Of a DNA stretch of 25,000 nt, positions 9,449-19,373 are shown in pieces; the first letter of the stretch is position 1, and each line of letters begins with the position of its first letter. This DNA is from Prorocentrum cordatum (taxonomy: Eukaryota; Sar; Dinophyceae; Prorocentrales; Prorocentraceae): NCBI GenBank assembly GCA_963575745.1, contig CAUYUJ010000908.1:52501-77500 (forward strand), given 5' to 3'. Below the pieces are notes generated by a model. That model worked only from the letters and a program-made list of their open reading frames with translations. It did not search any database and was not told the DNA's origin. The translations under genes were made by a program, and so were the position numbers.

Positions 9449-9469
9449 AACGACGACGACGAAGACAAC

Positions 9470-9560
<91 letters not shown>
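9365..9560. repeat. (CGA)n trinucleotide microsatellite
   Basis: Roughly 195 bases of CGA/GAC/ACG repeat with a few CAA and GAA interruptions near 9448-9480. Frames read poly-Asp, poly-Arg or poly-Thr on + and poly-Val, poly-Ser or poly-Arg on -. A more degenerate extension (GACGGCGGCGACGGCGATGG) continues to about 9615. Confidence 0.96.
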
Positions 9561-9561
<1 letters not shown>

Positions 9562-9615
9562 CGCAGACAACGATGACGGCGGCGACGGCGATGGCGACAA
9601 CGACGACGCCGACGG

Positions 9616-10394
9616 AAGGGGAGGCGGTCCCCTGCCACCTGGGCGTGGAGCCCCTGGGGGGGGCCAACGTGCCGGCGTCGGCACGGGACATAACTGCACG
9701 AAATTCCGCCCCGCGTTGGGCTACACAGTTTCGACTCCAACTGTGTGTACCATCGGCCACGTGGCCAGGATAGAAAAAGTGACGAAATCTGAGCCGGGAG
9801 TTTCGGCCACGCTCGCAGGACAGAGCGCGCTGCAAGCTCCACCGGGGCACCACGGCGTCCCGCTGTCCAGCCAGCCTGGACTAACAAATCGGCGCCGCGA
9901 TTCGGAGAAGGGAAGGCGGAGGGAGGAAGAGAGGAAACGCACGGGCTCTCCAGCCGGCCCGAAAAAGTTGTTGTTTTTTTTTTTTTCCCCTCTGCCAGTC
10001 CCAGTCCCAGTCCCAGTCCCTGGCCGAGTCCGCAGCGAAAGAGGCCGCTGCACCTGGCTCCCTCCGGCTGGCTGGCCCCCTGGCTGGGCTGCCGACGCCC
10101 GCGGTCGCCTTAGGCGGCCCGGCGGGCCCGCCGGCCACCGCGCGGTCTTCGCGCCGCCAGCCGCCGCCGCCCGCCGCCCGCCCGGCCGAGCCGCCCTGCG
10201 TGCCTCGGCCTCGTAGCCGCGGGAGCGCTCGAGGCCCTGGCCCGTCCGGCTCCGCTCCGTGCCCGGGCAAGGCCGCCCGCGAAGGCCGCCAGAGCTGCCC
10301 CAGCCCGGCGGCCCGCGGCCGCAGCGCCCGCCGGCCCTGCCCGCCTGCCGTAACCCACGACGTCGGGCCCCAGCGTCGCGTCCAGCCTCGCGCT
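9616..10394. other. Unassigned flank between the (CGA)n tract and the PPR array
   Basis: No gene recognised. Landmarks are a T13 run at 9974-9986 and a CCCAGT hexanucleotide run at 9995-10020. Read on the minus strand, the PPR frame runs on into this region as Gly/Ala/Arg-rich sequence with no PPR signature beyond about 10350. The T13 run would be an A13 tract downstream of the PPR array on that strand, but with 400 bases between them I do not call it a poly(A) tail. Confidence 0.5.
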
Positions 10395-11139
10395 GAGCAG
10401 CACGAATGCCTGCTGCCACTGCCCCCTCTTCTCGCCCGCGCTGATCCCAGCATTATAGCTAATGACACTTGGCGCCACCTTCGCCTCCCACATTTCGCTG
10501 GGCAGCGAAAGAGCCCGCTGCCACTGCTGACCGTTCGTGCACGCGCTGATCCCAGAGCTGTAGCTGAAGACACTTGGCTCCACCTTCGCCTCCCGCATCT
10601 CGCTGAGCAGCGGGAGAGCCTGCTGCCACTGCTCGCCGTTCGTACACGCTCTGATCCCAGGGCTGATCCCACAGTTGTAGCTGATGGCATCTGGCTCCGA
10701 CCTCACTTCCCACATCTCGCAGAACAGCGATAGAGCCCGCTGCCACGGCTCGCCTTTCGTGCACACGCTGATCCCGGAGCTGTAGCTGATGACATTCGGC
10801 CCCGATCACACTTCCCACATCCCGCTGAGCAGTGATAGAGCCCGCTGCCACTGCTCGTCTTTCGCGCACGCGCTGATCCCTGAGCTATAGCTGATGGCAG
10901 ATGGCCTCTGGCTCCACCTTCGCCTCCCACATCTCGCTGAGCAGCCGCTGCCACTGCTCGCCGTTCGTCCACGCGCTGATCCCAGAGCTGTAGCTGATGA
11001 CACTTGGCTCCACCTTCGCCTTCCGCCTCTCGCTGAGCAGTGGGAGAGCCTGCTGCCACTGCTCGCCGTTTGTACACGCTCTGATCCCAGGGCTGATCCC
11101 ACAGTTGTAGCTGATGGCATCTGGCTCCGACCTCACTGC
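10350..11139 (-). pseudogene. Pentatricopeptide-repeat (PPR) protein, degenerate array
   Basis: PPR proteins bind RNA through tandem helical hairpins of about 35 residues, usually in organelles. Reading from 11139 downward I count seven units and a truncated eighth, each with the core ISYSSGISACTNGEQWQRAL and a tail of the LLSEMWEAKVEP type. Units 1 and 5 carry an extra SPGIR (GISPGIRACTNGEQWQQAL), making them 40 residues. Unit 2 lacks three residues (QWQRLLSEM). The reading frame is broken: a 7-base insertion near 10897-10905 shifts the frame within unit 3, and a TGA at 10806-10808 stops the frame before unit 4. From 10766 to about 10350 the frame is open through units 4-7 and then fades after GPDVVGYG. 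There is no N-terminal region, because the LINE lies directly upstream. Family assignment is secure. The breaks make it a pseudogene unless they are assembly errors. Confidence 0.9.
10612..11139. repeat. 430-bp segmental duplication inside the PPR array
   Basis: The segment from GGGAGAGCCTGCTGCCACTG at 10612 to CTCCGACCTCACT at about 10709 recurs almost base for base at 11042-11139, a spacing of 430 bases. This pairs PPR unit 5 with unit 1, including the same 15-base internal expansion. The spacing equals four PPR units plus the indels seen between them. Confidence 0.85.
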
Positions 11140-11150
11140 CCGGTCGCTCT

Positions 11151-11695
11151 TCATTCAGGGACTCGTCGGGGACGCTTGAAAGCGGAAGAAACTAAGGACA
11201 TCGCTTGTGCGTGTCCCCGGACTCCTTCGCACACAAAGCCGCGGAAAAGGCCTGTCAGATCTGAAACGCCCCCCTGGTGCCGGACGCTGTTGTGGATCCG
11301 GTACAGGGCGTAGACCCCGATTGCTCGAAGCGCAGCTGCCTGAGCCGCGCCCCAGTCGCGCCAGCTGGGCGCTGAGGCCGGCGACGGCAAGATGCCGAGG
11401 AAGTCCGCGAGGCAGCTGTCGACGGGAGGCTTGCGGAGCCCCAGCCAGCGTCGGCAAAGAGCAAGGTAGCAAGTGCAAGCTGCATAATGATCCAGGGTGT
11501 CGGGGCCGCCAGGGCAGCCCAAGACGCAACCCTGCGACCTCAGGTTGGCAGACCACCCATTGAGAGCCGTACGGAACTGGCATGCTGTGACACGTGGCGG
11601 GAGGTATGCGGAAGTGTCCCGAATCGTCTGCAACCATCTCGCAACGCGGTGCCCTGGCAGAACTTGGATGTGCCATTGGTCCAGTCGGCGGCGAG
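11151..11695 (-). pseudogene. LINE reverse transcriptase, C-terminal fragment with Cys-His motif
   Basis: After the second frameshift the frame reads LPGHRVARWLQTIRD and YLPPRVTACQFRTALNGW, then a CxxxC-x8-HxxxC motif (CVLGCPGGPDTLDHYAAC) at about 11465-11520. Such Cys-His knuckles occur at the C-terminus of many LINE polymerases and are thought to help bind nucleic acid. The end, EGVRGHAQAMSLV, resembles the usual last segment of dinoflagellate LINE proteins as I remember them, so the C-terminus seems complete. The last codon is followed by TGA inside ATGA, where the ATG opens the neighbouring PPR frame. The open frame extends upstream to 11789 but only the part below about 11695 is meaningful. 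Confidence 0.85.
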
Positions 11696-13012
11696 CAGGA
11701 GTTTGATGGCACGGGCCTGCCATCCAATCCGTCTGTGTTCTTCGTGCCCAGCCTGCAACATGAGCCTGCCTACTGGCCCTGTCTCCCATGGCCCCGCCGA
11801 AACCGTGACTAACGAGAAGACGAAGTAACCGCTAAACCACTCCGCGCAGAAGGCAGGGCAGAAATGGCTGCCCGCGCTCGCGATCGCCAGCCTCAAAGAG
11901 CGGGCCCGCCGAGCGATCTGCAGCCCTCCATGGCCAGCGTTTTCGTGGGCCACGACGCGGGCGCGGGCAGCCAGCGAGGATACCTGCATGTCTGGGAGCT
12001 CGATCGGAAACGCTGCTACCTTCATGCCCTTGAAGAACCCTGTCGACATCCAGTCGGGTGGGCCTCGGAAGAGCGAGCGGCAGGCTCTGGACTCGAAGTC
12101 GTCGAAATTAGCAGGCAAAGGATCCAGCTGGGCAACAAACACCAGCACGGAGGAGACGAAGACCCTGTAGGCGTCCACCGTGTGAAACAATTCCAAACCC
12201 AACGTGCCCCATAGCCGCGCCCTCTCAGTGAACTTCTTCAAAGCGGCCCCCCATGATAGAAGGCCCCGGCCGGGGCCAACGTAGAAACCCAGACACTTGG
12301 CCTTCGAGTCCACACTCAACGCCCCCCAGAGGGGCGCGAGCACCGCCAAGCGCGCACGAATGATGGCCGGATCGAACGGGCTGAGCGGAACCAGTACCGT
12401 CTTGGACACATTGAGCGCCAGCCCAGAAATGCGCTCGTACTCCTCGAAGATGGCTTGGAGGCGGCCGATGACCTTCCAGATGCTGGGGTACACAAATGCC
12501 GTGTCATCCGCGTATGCTCTGAGGGTGCCGTCAGGGATCAGCCGAACAACCCTCCTCAATAGGACGTCCTCCGCGACGGCAAACAGGAGCGGCGACAGCG
12601 GGCAGCCTTGCAGAAGGCCCCTGCTGATCGCGAAACCGCAGTGTCGGCAGCCGCCCAGGACGATCTGGCACCAGTTGCTGGCATAGAGCACGGAGACCAA
12701 GCTGAGCAACCAAGCAGGCCAATCCAAGGCCTGGGACACTTCCTGCATAAACTCATGTTCCACCGAAGAGAACGCCGCCGCGAAGTCGTAGAACATGGCG
12801 CCCCCGTCCTCCGAAGAACATGCGCCGCTGGCCATGGCCTCGTCAATATCCACCAGGTTGGCGAGCATCGACCGGCCCCCAAGGGAACCCCGCTGGACTG
12901 GGGAGACCTGGGAGCCCACCAAGGGCTTTATCGCCAAACGAACCGCGTTGGCGAGGAGCCGGTTGTCGGTGTTCGTCACGTTGAGCGGGCGAACGTTCCC
13001 GACCTCGTAGTA
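11540..13012 (-). pseudogene. LINE reverse transcriptase, catalytic core
   Basis: This is the main polymerase segment. It begins with YYEVGNVRPLNVTNTDNRLL, then PVQRGSLGGRSMLANLVDID, the finger block with Gln and GR. Motif A reads MFYDFAAAFSSVEHEF with its catalytic Asp. Motif B reads RGLLQGCPLSPLLF with the expected QGxPxSP. Motif C reads AYADDTAFV with the catalytic Asp pair (about 12510-12535). It is followed by ALNVSKTVLVPL (the motif D region) and KCLGFYVGPG (the motif E / primer-grip region). The thumb region is less conserved. All visible catalytic residues are kept, so the breaks are probably recent or are sequence errors. The frame is meaningful to about 11680; below that the correct reading is in another frame, and the remainder to 11540 is shadow. 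A GTG at 12979 is the first listed start but has no special support. Confidence 0.93.
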
Positions 13013-13698
13013 CCCCTTCCCCGTAGGGGGTGTGTCCTGAGAGCTTTGTCGGCAAGAAAAAGAGCAAACTGTTGTGGAAGTCCTCGTATTCCTCGCTCGT
13101 GAGGTCCGGGCCTCCCTCCCCGCAAATCGCCTGGACGGCGTCGAAGAGACCCTCGACAGACAGGTGCACAGCTCGGCGCCAAGCGAGGAATGGAATGCCG
13201 TCCGGGCCTGGTGCGGAAATGTTCGAGCTCAGCACGGCCTCGCGGACATGCTCCCGCTCCAGGCGGAGGTCGCGCAGGGTCGTGTCGGGGACGTCCTGTT
13301 GCCGTCTGTCGTCGCGATCGTCGTCCAGCCAGGCTTGGAGGAGGGCGCGGTCGATCTGCGACGCCTTTAGTGTTTCTGCCCAGTGCGAGCGAAGTTCAGA
13401 AGCCATGGCGCTCGGCTCGACGACCACCTCTCCGCGCCGGGTTTGCACCGCCCCAAGATTGCAGGTCCGACCTGGCGCACTGCGAAAAATCAATCGCGTA
13501 TTCTTCTGCCGGGCCTGCCTGGCACGCTGCTCGTTTCCTCCCGTCAGGTCCGTGTGCGACTTCCCCAGCTTGTCGATCGCGTGCTCGCGGGCGAGCTGGA
13601 CCACGTGGTCTTTGACTCTCTGGAGGTGCCGGGACAAATTGCCGTGGACGTGGCACGGGTTGCCCACCAAGTCCCGGAGCACTGGGTACCGGACCAGT
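13013..13698 (-). pseudogene. LINE reverse transcriptase, N-terminal fragment
   Basis: This frame opens after a TGA at about 13699 and has no ATG start. The first part is basic and helical (RQARQKNTRLIFRSAPGR), as expected for the linker before the polymerase. The motif SAPGPDGIPFLAWR follows at about 13185-13225 (the PGPDGIP block of LINE reverse transcriptases), then LLFFLPTK, the strand leading into the fingers. After GHTPYGEG the correct continuation (YYEVGNVRPLNV) lies in another frame, so one base has been gained or lost in the run CCCCTTCCCC on + at 13013-13022. The frame then continues to 12843 only as a shadow. Confidence 0.85.
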
Positions 13699-13701
13699 CA
13701 G

Positions 13702-14810
13702 GCTGAGATGTCATTACAGTATCCTTTCTCGGAGGCCCGGGTGCACTTCATAGTGACCCCAATCTTGTCCTCTAGGGACTCCGCGGCCGGCGGCCTCCGC
13801 AACTCGTTGCCCAGACTCTCAGCAACGGCACGGGTGCAATTTTAAAACGAAATGCGCAACCCTGCGGCGTGGCGGCGGCCGACCCGCCCTCGCCCCCGAA
13901 GCCCTGCAGGCCAGAAACGCGCCACGGCGCTGGAGGAGACCCCCTGAAAGCAGGCAGGAGGTAAGGAGGCGCCCGAGGGGAAGAGGAGGCCCTTACAGCG
14001 GCGGCGACAGAGCCAGAGGAGGCAGAGGGGAGGGAGGCTCGAGCAGCGGCAGCGAGGACGAGGAGACGCGCCCGCGAACGACAGCGAAAGCATCTTCAGC
14101 ACAGAGGCCGACCACAATGCACGAGGGCCCCAGTCCAGCGAGAAGGACCAGACGAAGAGGTTTGGGAAACCAACGGGAGCCGTCGACCTGCAAGGAGGGC
14201 TGCGCAGGTCCGCGCCCACCCTGCCAGACGTACCACGCTTCTTTCGTGCAGAGACACGGACGCCCCTCCAGCGGAACAAGCGCGGCCACGAGCAGGGCAA
14301 CCGTGTCAGCACCCAACAAGGGTGGACGCTCGTCCTCCTCGGCTCCAGGCTTCTGCTGTCCAAGCCGACGAGCACAAGAAGCCGAAGGCCGACAGGAACT
14401 CCTGGAGCGCGCCCAGCGGTTCCGACAGGGCAACGGGCAGGCCCTGCCGCACGAGGCCAACACCACGGCCGGCACGCGCAGCGCCACACTCCAGCCACGG
14501 AGGAGGGAGGACGGGAACGACGGAGAGCACTAAGCGTGCCCGCACGTCCGTGGCGGCAACCCGTCACGAGGACGGCACTTCCTGACAGCGGCGGTCATCG
14601 CGCCAAGCACCGGTGAGACAGCACCAGGCAAGCGGAGGGAACCAGCCCGCCGACGGCCCACCCTGAGCCGCCAGCTTCCCGCAAACCTGGGCAACGGAAC
14701 CACGCCGTCGCCGGCCCCCTGCTTGACGTAATGATTCGCATCACCTTGGGCGACCCCTCTCGCGTACCAAGGTCACTGCCGCAATGAGTTCGCAGCAGCA
14801 TGGTGGTATG
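13702..14810. other. Upstream of the LINE: open frames without recognisable product
   Basis: On the minus strand the LINE's own frame stays open from 14567 to 13702 except for a TAA at 13842-13844, but the sequence (Arg/Ser/Leu/Pro-rich, Trp-rich) has no endonuclease motif I can see. On the plus strand 14117-14533 is open and hydrophilic (Arg/Ser/Ala-rich), also unrecognised. One of these could be the decayed 5' end of the LINE. Confidence 0.4.
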
Positions 14811-16263
14811 GCACTTGTTACTTGTCCCCCCGAACAGTTCGCAACGATAGCTAGCGTTATTTAGTATTTCGTCGAATCATCTGGTGAAGCTGCCACTTTG
14901 TTCAAATGGCTAGCTACGCTATTTTTTAAGCAAAACCAGCTGTGCTGCCCGTCCGGTGACCCCCCGAATTGGCGACAGCATCAGCAAATGTATGTGTTAG
15001 ACGTGCACACGAAAACAAGCCAAGCTATAACGGTGTGATGGAGTTGCGAAGAAAGCTTTGCAAAGAAATTCTGCCACCGACGGCGAGGCATGGACCAGCA
15101 ACAGCGAGGCCCAGGCAGGTTCAACCCATTCGCAGGTTCACAAAAACAAGGTTAAGCCTAGGAAACAATAAGAAGGAGAGCCACGGTGCGCGCAAGCAGT
15201 GACACGCTGCCGTCAACCTCCAGCTCCCCTCCTGATTGGCGTCAAGTGCAACGAGTGAGCCTCCTTGCAACCTCAGTGCGCTACACAAACACAAGTGCTA
15301 ATGCAGCATCAGAATGCAGCATCATCGCCTAATCTCCATCCCCAGCTATGCCGCGCGAAGTTTGAAAACTGCCCCAGCGGGCGACCTCCGCATGACAGCC
15401 ACGTGCCACGAGACATGGCCGCCGCCCTCGGCTCGCGCGCGCCATGCCTGGCAGAGAAAGGCGAGCCACTCGGGCTGAGAACGGCAGCGCGCGAGCCGGC
15501 CGCCGCCATCTGCGCGACACAATCCCCCAAGAGAGGCAACGCCCTCGATTCCGCTACCGCCCAGGATGCCTGCCCCGCACGAACCCGCACAGCCCACCCA
15601 TCCCAGCAGAAGAAACCACCCACGACTGGTAACCCATGGCCTACAGCTCTGACGTCCCGTGGCCTACCCATGCTCTCCGCCCCCGCTCCACGTCTGGAGT
15701 GCCTTCCTGCGTCGGCCCGAAAGTGTACAACCTGCCAGAGCAGGGCTGCAGGTAGGCACGGCAGGGGGAAACAGCGGGGGGGGGACGGACGGAAGGCGGG
15801 CACAAGCAGGACAAAGAGGAGACAGAGTGCACGCACGAAACCCAGCGTCGGAGGCTTTTGCAGGCGTCATCCCCCAACCTCGGAGCGCAGGGGAGGGAGC
15901 AGAAGGGAGAGTACAGGGTGCAGCGGAAATTGGGCGGGGCAAGTGGCGGCAACACTAGCGTTGGCTGTTAACGGGAACGCGGTCTCCAGAGGGGGAATCT
16001 GGGGCGGGGGGTGAACGTAGGGCAAGCAGGGGGCTGGCGCATCCTTCCAAAACTCCTTGCCTCCTGCGAACACCTCCCGCTAATGAGTCTCAGCAACCAA
16101 ACAACCCGAGTGAGTGACGCATGCCTCGCCTGTGACAGGCACGCGTGGAACACGAGCAACAAGTGCTCGCACGACGAGGACAACAGGGCGCACAGAAAGA
16201 AGCCCATGGACAAACGGAGAGGGCGAGGTGGAGCATAAACTTGGCATGAAAGACACGGGTCCT
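14811..16263. other. No recognisable gene; locally AT-richer at 14820-15010
   Basis: About 190 bases (14820-15010) are clearly less GC-rich than their surroundings. The rest returns to high GC. The + ORF at 15265-16014 (249 codons) is Ala/Arg/Pro/Ser-rich and without domain, and minus-strand ORFs overlap it throughout. I see no gene. Confidence 0.45.
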
Positions 16264-16504
16264 GAATGAAACGGGTCCGAGACATCGGGGCCCCCTTTTA
16301 CCCCGGGACCCGCTTTTCATTCTGCGCCGATTTCTGACGGTCCGCGGGCCCGTGGAGGGCCCAAGGGCTGGCGGCGCGCACCATCGGGTAAAGGGGGGAT
16401 GGGGGGATGCGTCTAAGCAGGAGGCTGCTTCTCTGAAGGCGCCGGCCTTCCATCTATAGACAAGGCCCGCTCCTTCTAAGGAGCAGGGGTGTTTCTGAGA
16501 AACC
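16264..16504. other. Cluster of five inverted repeats (candidate structured element)
   Basis: Five potential hairpins lie within 241 bases. (1) GAATGAAACGGGTCC at 16264 pairs with GGACCCGCTTTTCATTC ending at 16322, with two extra bases. (2) AAGCAG-GAGG-CTGCTT at 16415-16430. (3) GAAGGC-GCCG-GCCTTC at 16435-16450. (4) GCTCCTT-CT-AAGGAGC at 16469-16484. (5) GTTTC-TGA-GAAAC at 16491-16503. Hairpins 2-5 follow one another in only 89 bases. It does not match tRNA, 5S rRNA, a spliced-leader RNA or a spliceosomal RNA that I know. It may be a structured RNA, a repeat end, or chance in GC-rich DNA. Confidence 0.5.
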
Positions 16505-17159
16505 TATCCCCCTTCCCCCTGGCCCCCTCCGCGCGCGGCCGGCAGGCGCCCGAGGAAGATGCAAAGCTTCGGCGCCCGCTCCGCTCAGGACCCGCTTGCT
16601 ACCGAGGCGAAGGAGCCCCCACCGCCTATTTCGCGCCGAACTGCCGCGGCCTCGCGGTGCGCGGGCCGGCGCGGCGCTGCCAACGGGGAGGAAGGGCGGG
16701 GCCCCTGGCATTTGGGACCCCTGGTCTAATTTGCGTGTTTTCTCTCTCGCTCTCTCTTCTCTCGCTGTTTCCTATTCTTTGGCATAAGCTGCAACGAACC
16801 GCTGCCTCAAGCTACGAACGAACGAGGTGACCGAGGCGAGCCCACGGACCTCCCGCGTCGCGACTGTTTTCTGGAGGCGCGGGCTGCCGAGAAGTTCCCA
16901 AGCATCCTTGGGAGAGCAAGGCTGCAGGATGGCAAACAACCCGGGCCCCAAAGAGCCTGCAACCCTGGAGGCCGATATTGACTTTTGTATGACTTCCGGT
17001 GGCAGTCGTTACCCGTGCGGGGGGATGGGGTTGGGGCCCCAAGTAAGGGTACTGCGTGGGCGGGGTGGGCGGGGCGGAATGAGGGATCGGTACTACTTGT
17101 TACAAACATTGGAGGTTCAATCTATCATGTTAGCCAGTGCGGGCCCCAAACAGCAGGCT
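16505..17159. other. No recognisable gene; short TCTC-rich run
   Basis: GC-rich sequence with a pyrimidine run (TTTTCTCTCTCGCTCTCTC) at about 16738-16770. The + ORF at 16827-17273 is unrecognised and runs into the large repeat that follows. Confidence 0.45.
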
Positions 17160-18204
17160 CTTGCAATCTATGCGGCGTCATCTACGAAATTCAACTCAAT
17201 TGCAAAATTTGAAATTGTCATTTCCACTGCTCGCGCAATCATCCCAACCAACCACCCGCAACTTGATTTGTAAAACCATGCGGGAGCTATTGCGATGAGT
17301 GCTGGGCGTTGGCTGGTACATTTCTGCGGCCGCGCTGGCCCGCACATGCTAGCGCGCAAAGGTCAACTAGTTTGGCGCGACCGACGCGACCGCGGTGGCG
17401 CTGACCGCTCGGCACATCCGAACAGGCACTTCAATGCGAGTCGGCGACTTGGGCGGGCGCGGTATCATGGCAACGTCGACAACAGTAGACACGATGATGA
17501 TAGCAGCGATGCCGGTGGCGATGCTGACAAGGACAACGGGGCAGCCAGTGACGGCGCCGATGCTGATCACGCCGACGACGATGACGGCGTCTTCGCGTCG
17601 GTGATGAAGGTTGTGGAAGAAATTCGAACTGCGCGCGCGGCAGACGCGCGAAAGAGGCTCGCATGGTATTATTCGACACGGATCGTGCCACCCCAACGCG
17701 CGCGCAAAGGCGTTCGAACGATTTCAGCATGCGCGCGCGAAGTCCGTTTGGTAACATGTTATGAACATGTTGAAAACGCCATGTTTCCTAAAAATCGCAA
17801 AAGCGAGCGCGCACGCTTTTGTTCAAAATCCGCGTTGCGAAACCCTGATTTTTACATGTGGTTTGGACACTCGATGTTGATGTCCTTCCGAAGTCGAAAG
17901 ATTTGGAAGGATTCTGGCATGCGCGCGCTACGACGCGCGCGTGCGAACTTCGTCCTTGTTACGCAAGGCATTCTTGAAAACTTATGATTCTTGATAAACG
18001 AATGAGCACGAATAATTTGTTCTGCAAGGGAACCGAGGGGTGGCCGATACCGCCCTGGCTGGGATAATATTCATTCACAGGTCGGATGAACATTGGGTCA
18101 GAGTCATGCGCGTTTTGCATCGGCTCCCGGGGAGTCAATAAGTCCGGGGGGGAGAACCTATCTCCTTTTAGAAATTTACGCGACGCAGCCTATGCAGTGC
18201 AATC
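17160..18204. repeat. Large composite repeat (blocks A-D), copy 1
   Basis: Block A (17195-17460) contains CCAACCACCCGCAACTTGAT, TAGTTTGGCGCGACCGACGC and GCGAGTCGGCGACTTGGGCG. Block B (17460-17640) is GAC/GAT-rich and ends in GACGGCGTCTTCGCGTCGG. Block C (17640-17990) is dominated by GCGCGC and contains the hairpin GCATGCGCGCG-CTACGA-CGCGCGCGTGC. Block D (18000-18204) contains GGATGAACATTGGGTCAGAG and GGAGTCAATAAGTCCGGGGG. The same blocks in the same order recur three more times before 22952. Confidence 0.8.
17295..17987 (+). CDS. Asp-rich ORF spanning repeat blocks A-C (doubtful)
   Basis: I do not recognise this protein of 230 codons. The middle is acidic (DGADADHADDDDGVFAS), followed by a helical-looking basic stretch (MKVVEEIRTARAADARKR) and LAWYYSTRIVPPQRARKG. 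The Asp-rich and following part is open in the same frame and without indels in copies 3 (from about 20672) and 4 (21878-22294), and broken in copy 2. Substitutions between copies fall freely at first and second codon positions (AAG to GAG, AGG to TGG, CTC to TTC), which argues against protein-level constraint, and the minus strand is also open in all copies. More likely a repeat than a gene. Confidence 0.15.
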   Translation: MSAGRWLVHFCGRAGPHMLARKGQLVWRDRRDRGGADRSAHPNRHFNASRRLGRARYHGNVDNSRHDDDSSDAGGDADKDNGAASDGADADHADDDDGVFASVMKVVEEIRTARAADARKRLAWYYSTRIVPPQRARKGVRTISACAREVRLVTCYEHVENAMFPKNRKSERARFCSKSALRNPDFYMWFGHSMLMSFRSRKIWKDSGMRALRRARANFVLVTQGILENL

Positions 18205-19282
18205 TACGCGGCGCAACTAATTTTTATCCATGAATTGACACATCCCAACCTCTTGCAAACATCCCACGCACCCACCCGCAACTGGGCTTGCAGAACCCAC
18301 GCGGCGGCGATTGCGGCGAGTGCTGAGCGTTGGCTGGTGTATCTCCGCGGCCGCGACAACCCCAACACGCGCGCGCAGCGGCCCGCTAGTTTGGCGCCAC
18401 CGACGCGGCCGTGGCGGCGCTGGCCGCCGGGTGCATCCCAGCGGGCACTTCACTGCAAGTCGGCGAGTTGGGCGGGCGCGGTACCATTGCAACGCCGACT
18501 ACGGTAGACGCGACGATGATAGTGGCGACGCTTGCGACGACGCTCGCACCGACGAAGGCGTGGCCAGCGCGGGCGCCGATGCGGACCACGCCGTCGACGA
18601 TGACGGCGCCCTCGCGTCGGCGATGAAGGTTTTGGAAGGAGTTCGACGCGCGCGCGGCCGACGCGCGAGAGCGGCCCGCGCAGTTTCATCCGACGCGGAT
18701 CGCGCCCCCCCCCCCCCACCCCCCCACACCCAACCCCCAGCGCGCGCAAGGGCGCGCGAATGATGTCGGCATGCGGCGCCCGAAGCCCGTCTGGCAGAAT
18801 TCCGCGAAGACGTTGAAAACCCATGGTTCTCTCAAGAATTCGCAAGAGCGCGCGAGCAAGCATCTGTGGTAACTGCTGTTGCGAAACCCTGTGTTGTTGA
18901 ATGTGTTTGGGGCATTCGGTTTTGAAATCGCTACGAAATCACATATGTGCAAAGGGTTTCGGCATGCGCGCGCGACGACGCGCGCGCGCACTTCGCCCCA
19001 TGCGTCGCAAAGTTTTCTCGCGACGGCACGCGAACAAAGGCGTTCGAACGATTCCGACCTGCGCGCGCGATGCCCTTTTTAGTCGCATTTCTCATATAGG
19101 TTGACAACTTCTTTGGTTTCCCTGAGAACTCGGAAGAGCGCGCGCTTGTTTCTAATGTTTGCCAACCGAACGTTCTAAGAAAATGTCGGCATGCGCGCGC
19201 TACGACGCGCGCGTGCGAATTTCGCCCTTTTCCTGCAAGGGGTTCTTGAAAACTCATAACGCGTCATAAAAGAGCGCGCGCG

Positions 19283-19284
<2 letters not shown>

Positions 19285-19331
<47 letters not shown>
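19285..19331. repeat. (TA)n microsatellite
   Basis: About 47 bases of alternating TA between block C and block D of the second large repeat. A similar tract occurs in copy 4, but within block C. Confidence 0.95.
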
Positions 19332-19332
<1 letters not shown>

Positions 19333-19373
19333 CAGATGATGGCGGGGGGGTCGATACCAGCAGGGCTGGGATG

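Larger units (their letters stand above)
11140..13701 (-). mobile_element. LINE-type non-LTR retrotransposon, 5'-truncated and frameshifted
   Basis: One element runs right to left. In order it encodes a linker before the polymerase, a complete reverse-transcriptase palm, a thumb/connector region, and a C-terminal Cys-His motif ending at a stop at 11151-11153. Non-LTR elements copy their RNA at the nicked target site using this enzyme. No endonuclease domain is recognisable upstream of 13701, which fits the 5' truncation common in this class, although the missing part may just be unrecognised. The reading frame is split by indels at about 13013-13022 and about 11660-11690, and a TGA lies at about 13699. 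No terminal repeats or target-site duplications were seen. The 3' end abuts the PPR array. Confidence 0.92.

Noticed and set aside
9326-10216. Asp-rich ORF of 296 codons on +
   Set aside because: Its poly-Asp part is the (CGA)n microsatellite and the rest is antisense to PPR-flanking sequence without any motif.
10200-10733. Plus-strand ORF over the PPR array
   Set aside because: It is the antisense shadow of the PPR units, which are clear on the minus strand.
12297-13845. Plus-strand ORFs across the reverse-transcriptase region
   Set aside because: They are antisense to the well-supported LINE polymerase on the minus strand.
13842-14567. Minus-strand ORF as the LINE endonuclease domain
   Set aside because: It shares the LINE frame but I can see no endonuclease motif, and a TAA and a TGA separate it from the polymerase.
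15265-16014. Plus-strand ORF of 249 codons
   Set aside because: No domain, no internal repeat, and minus-strand ORFs overlap it throughout; composition alone can explain it.
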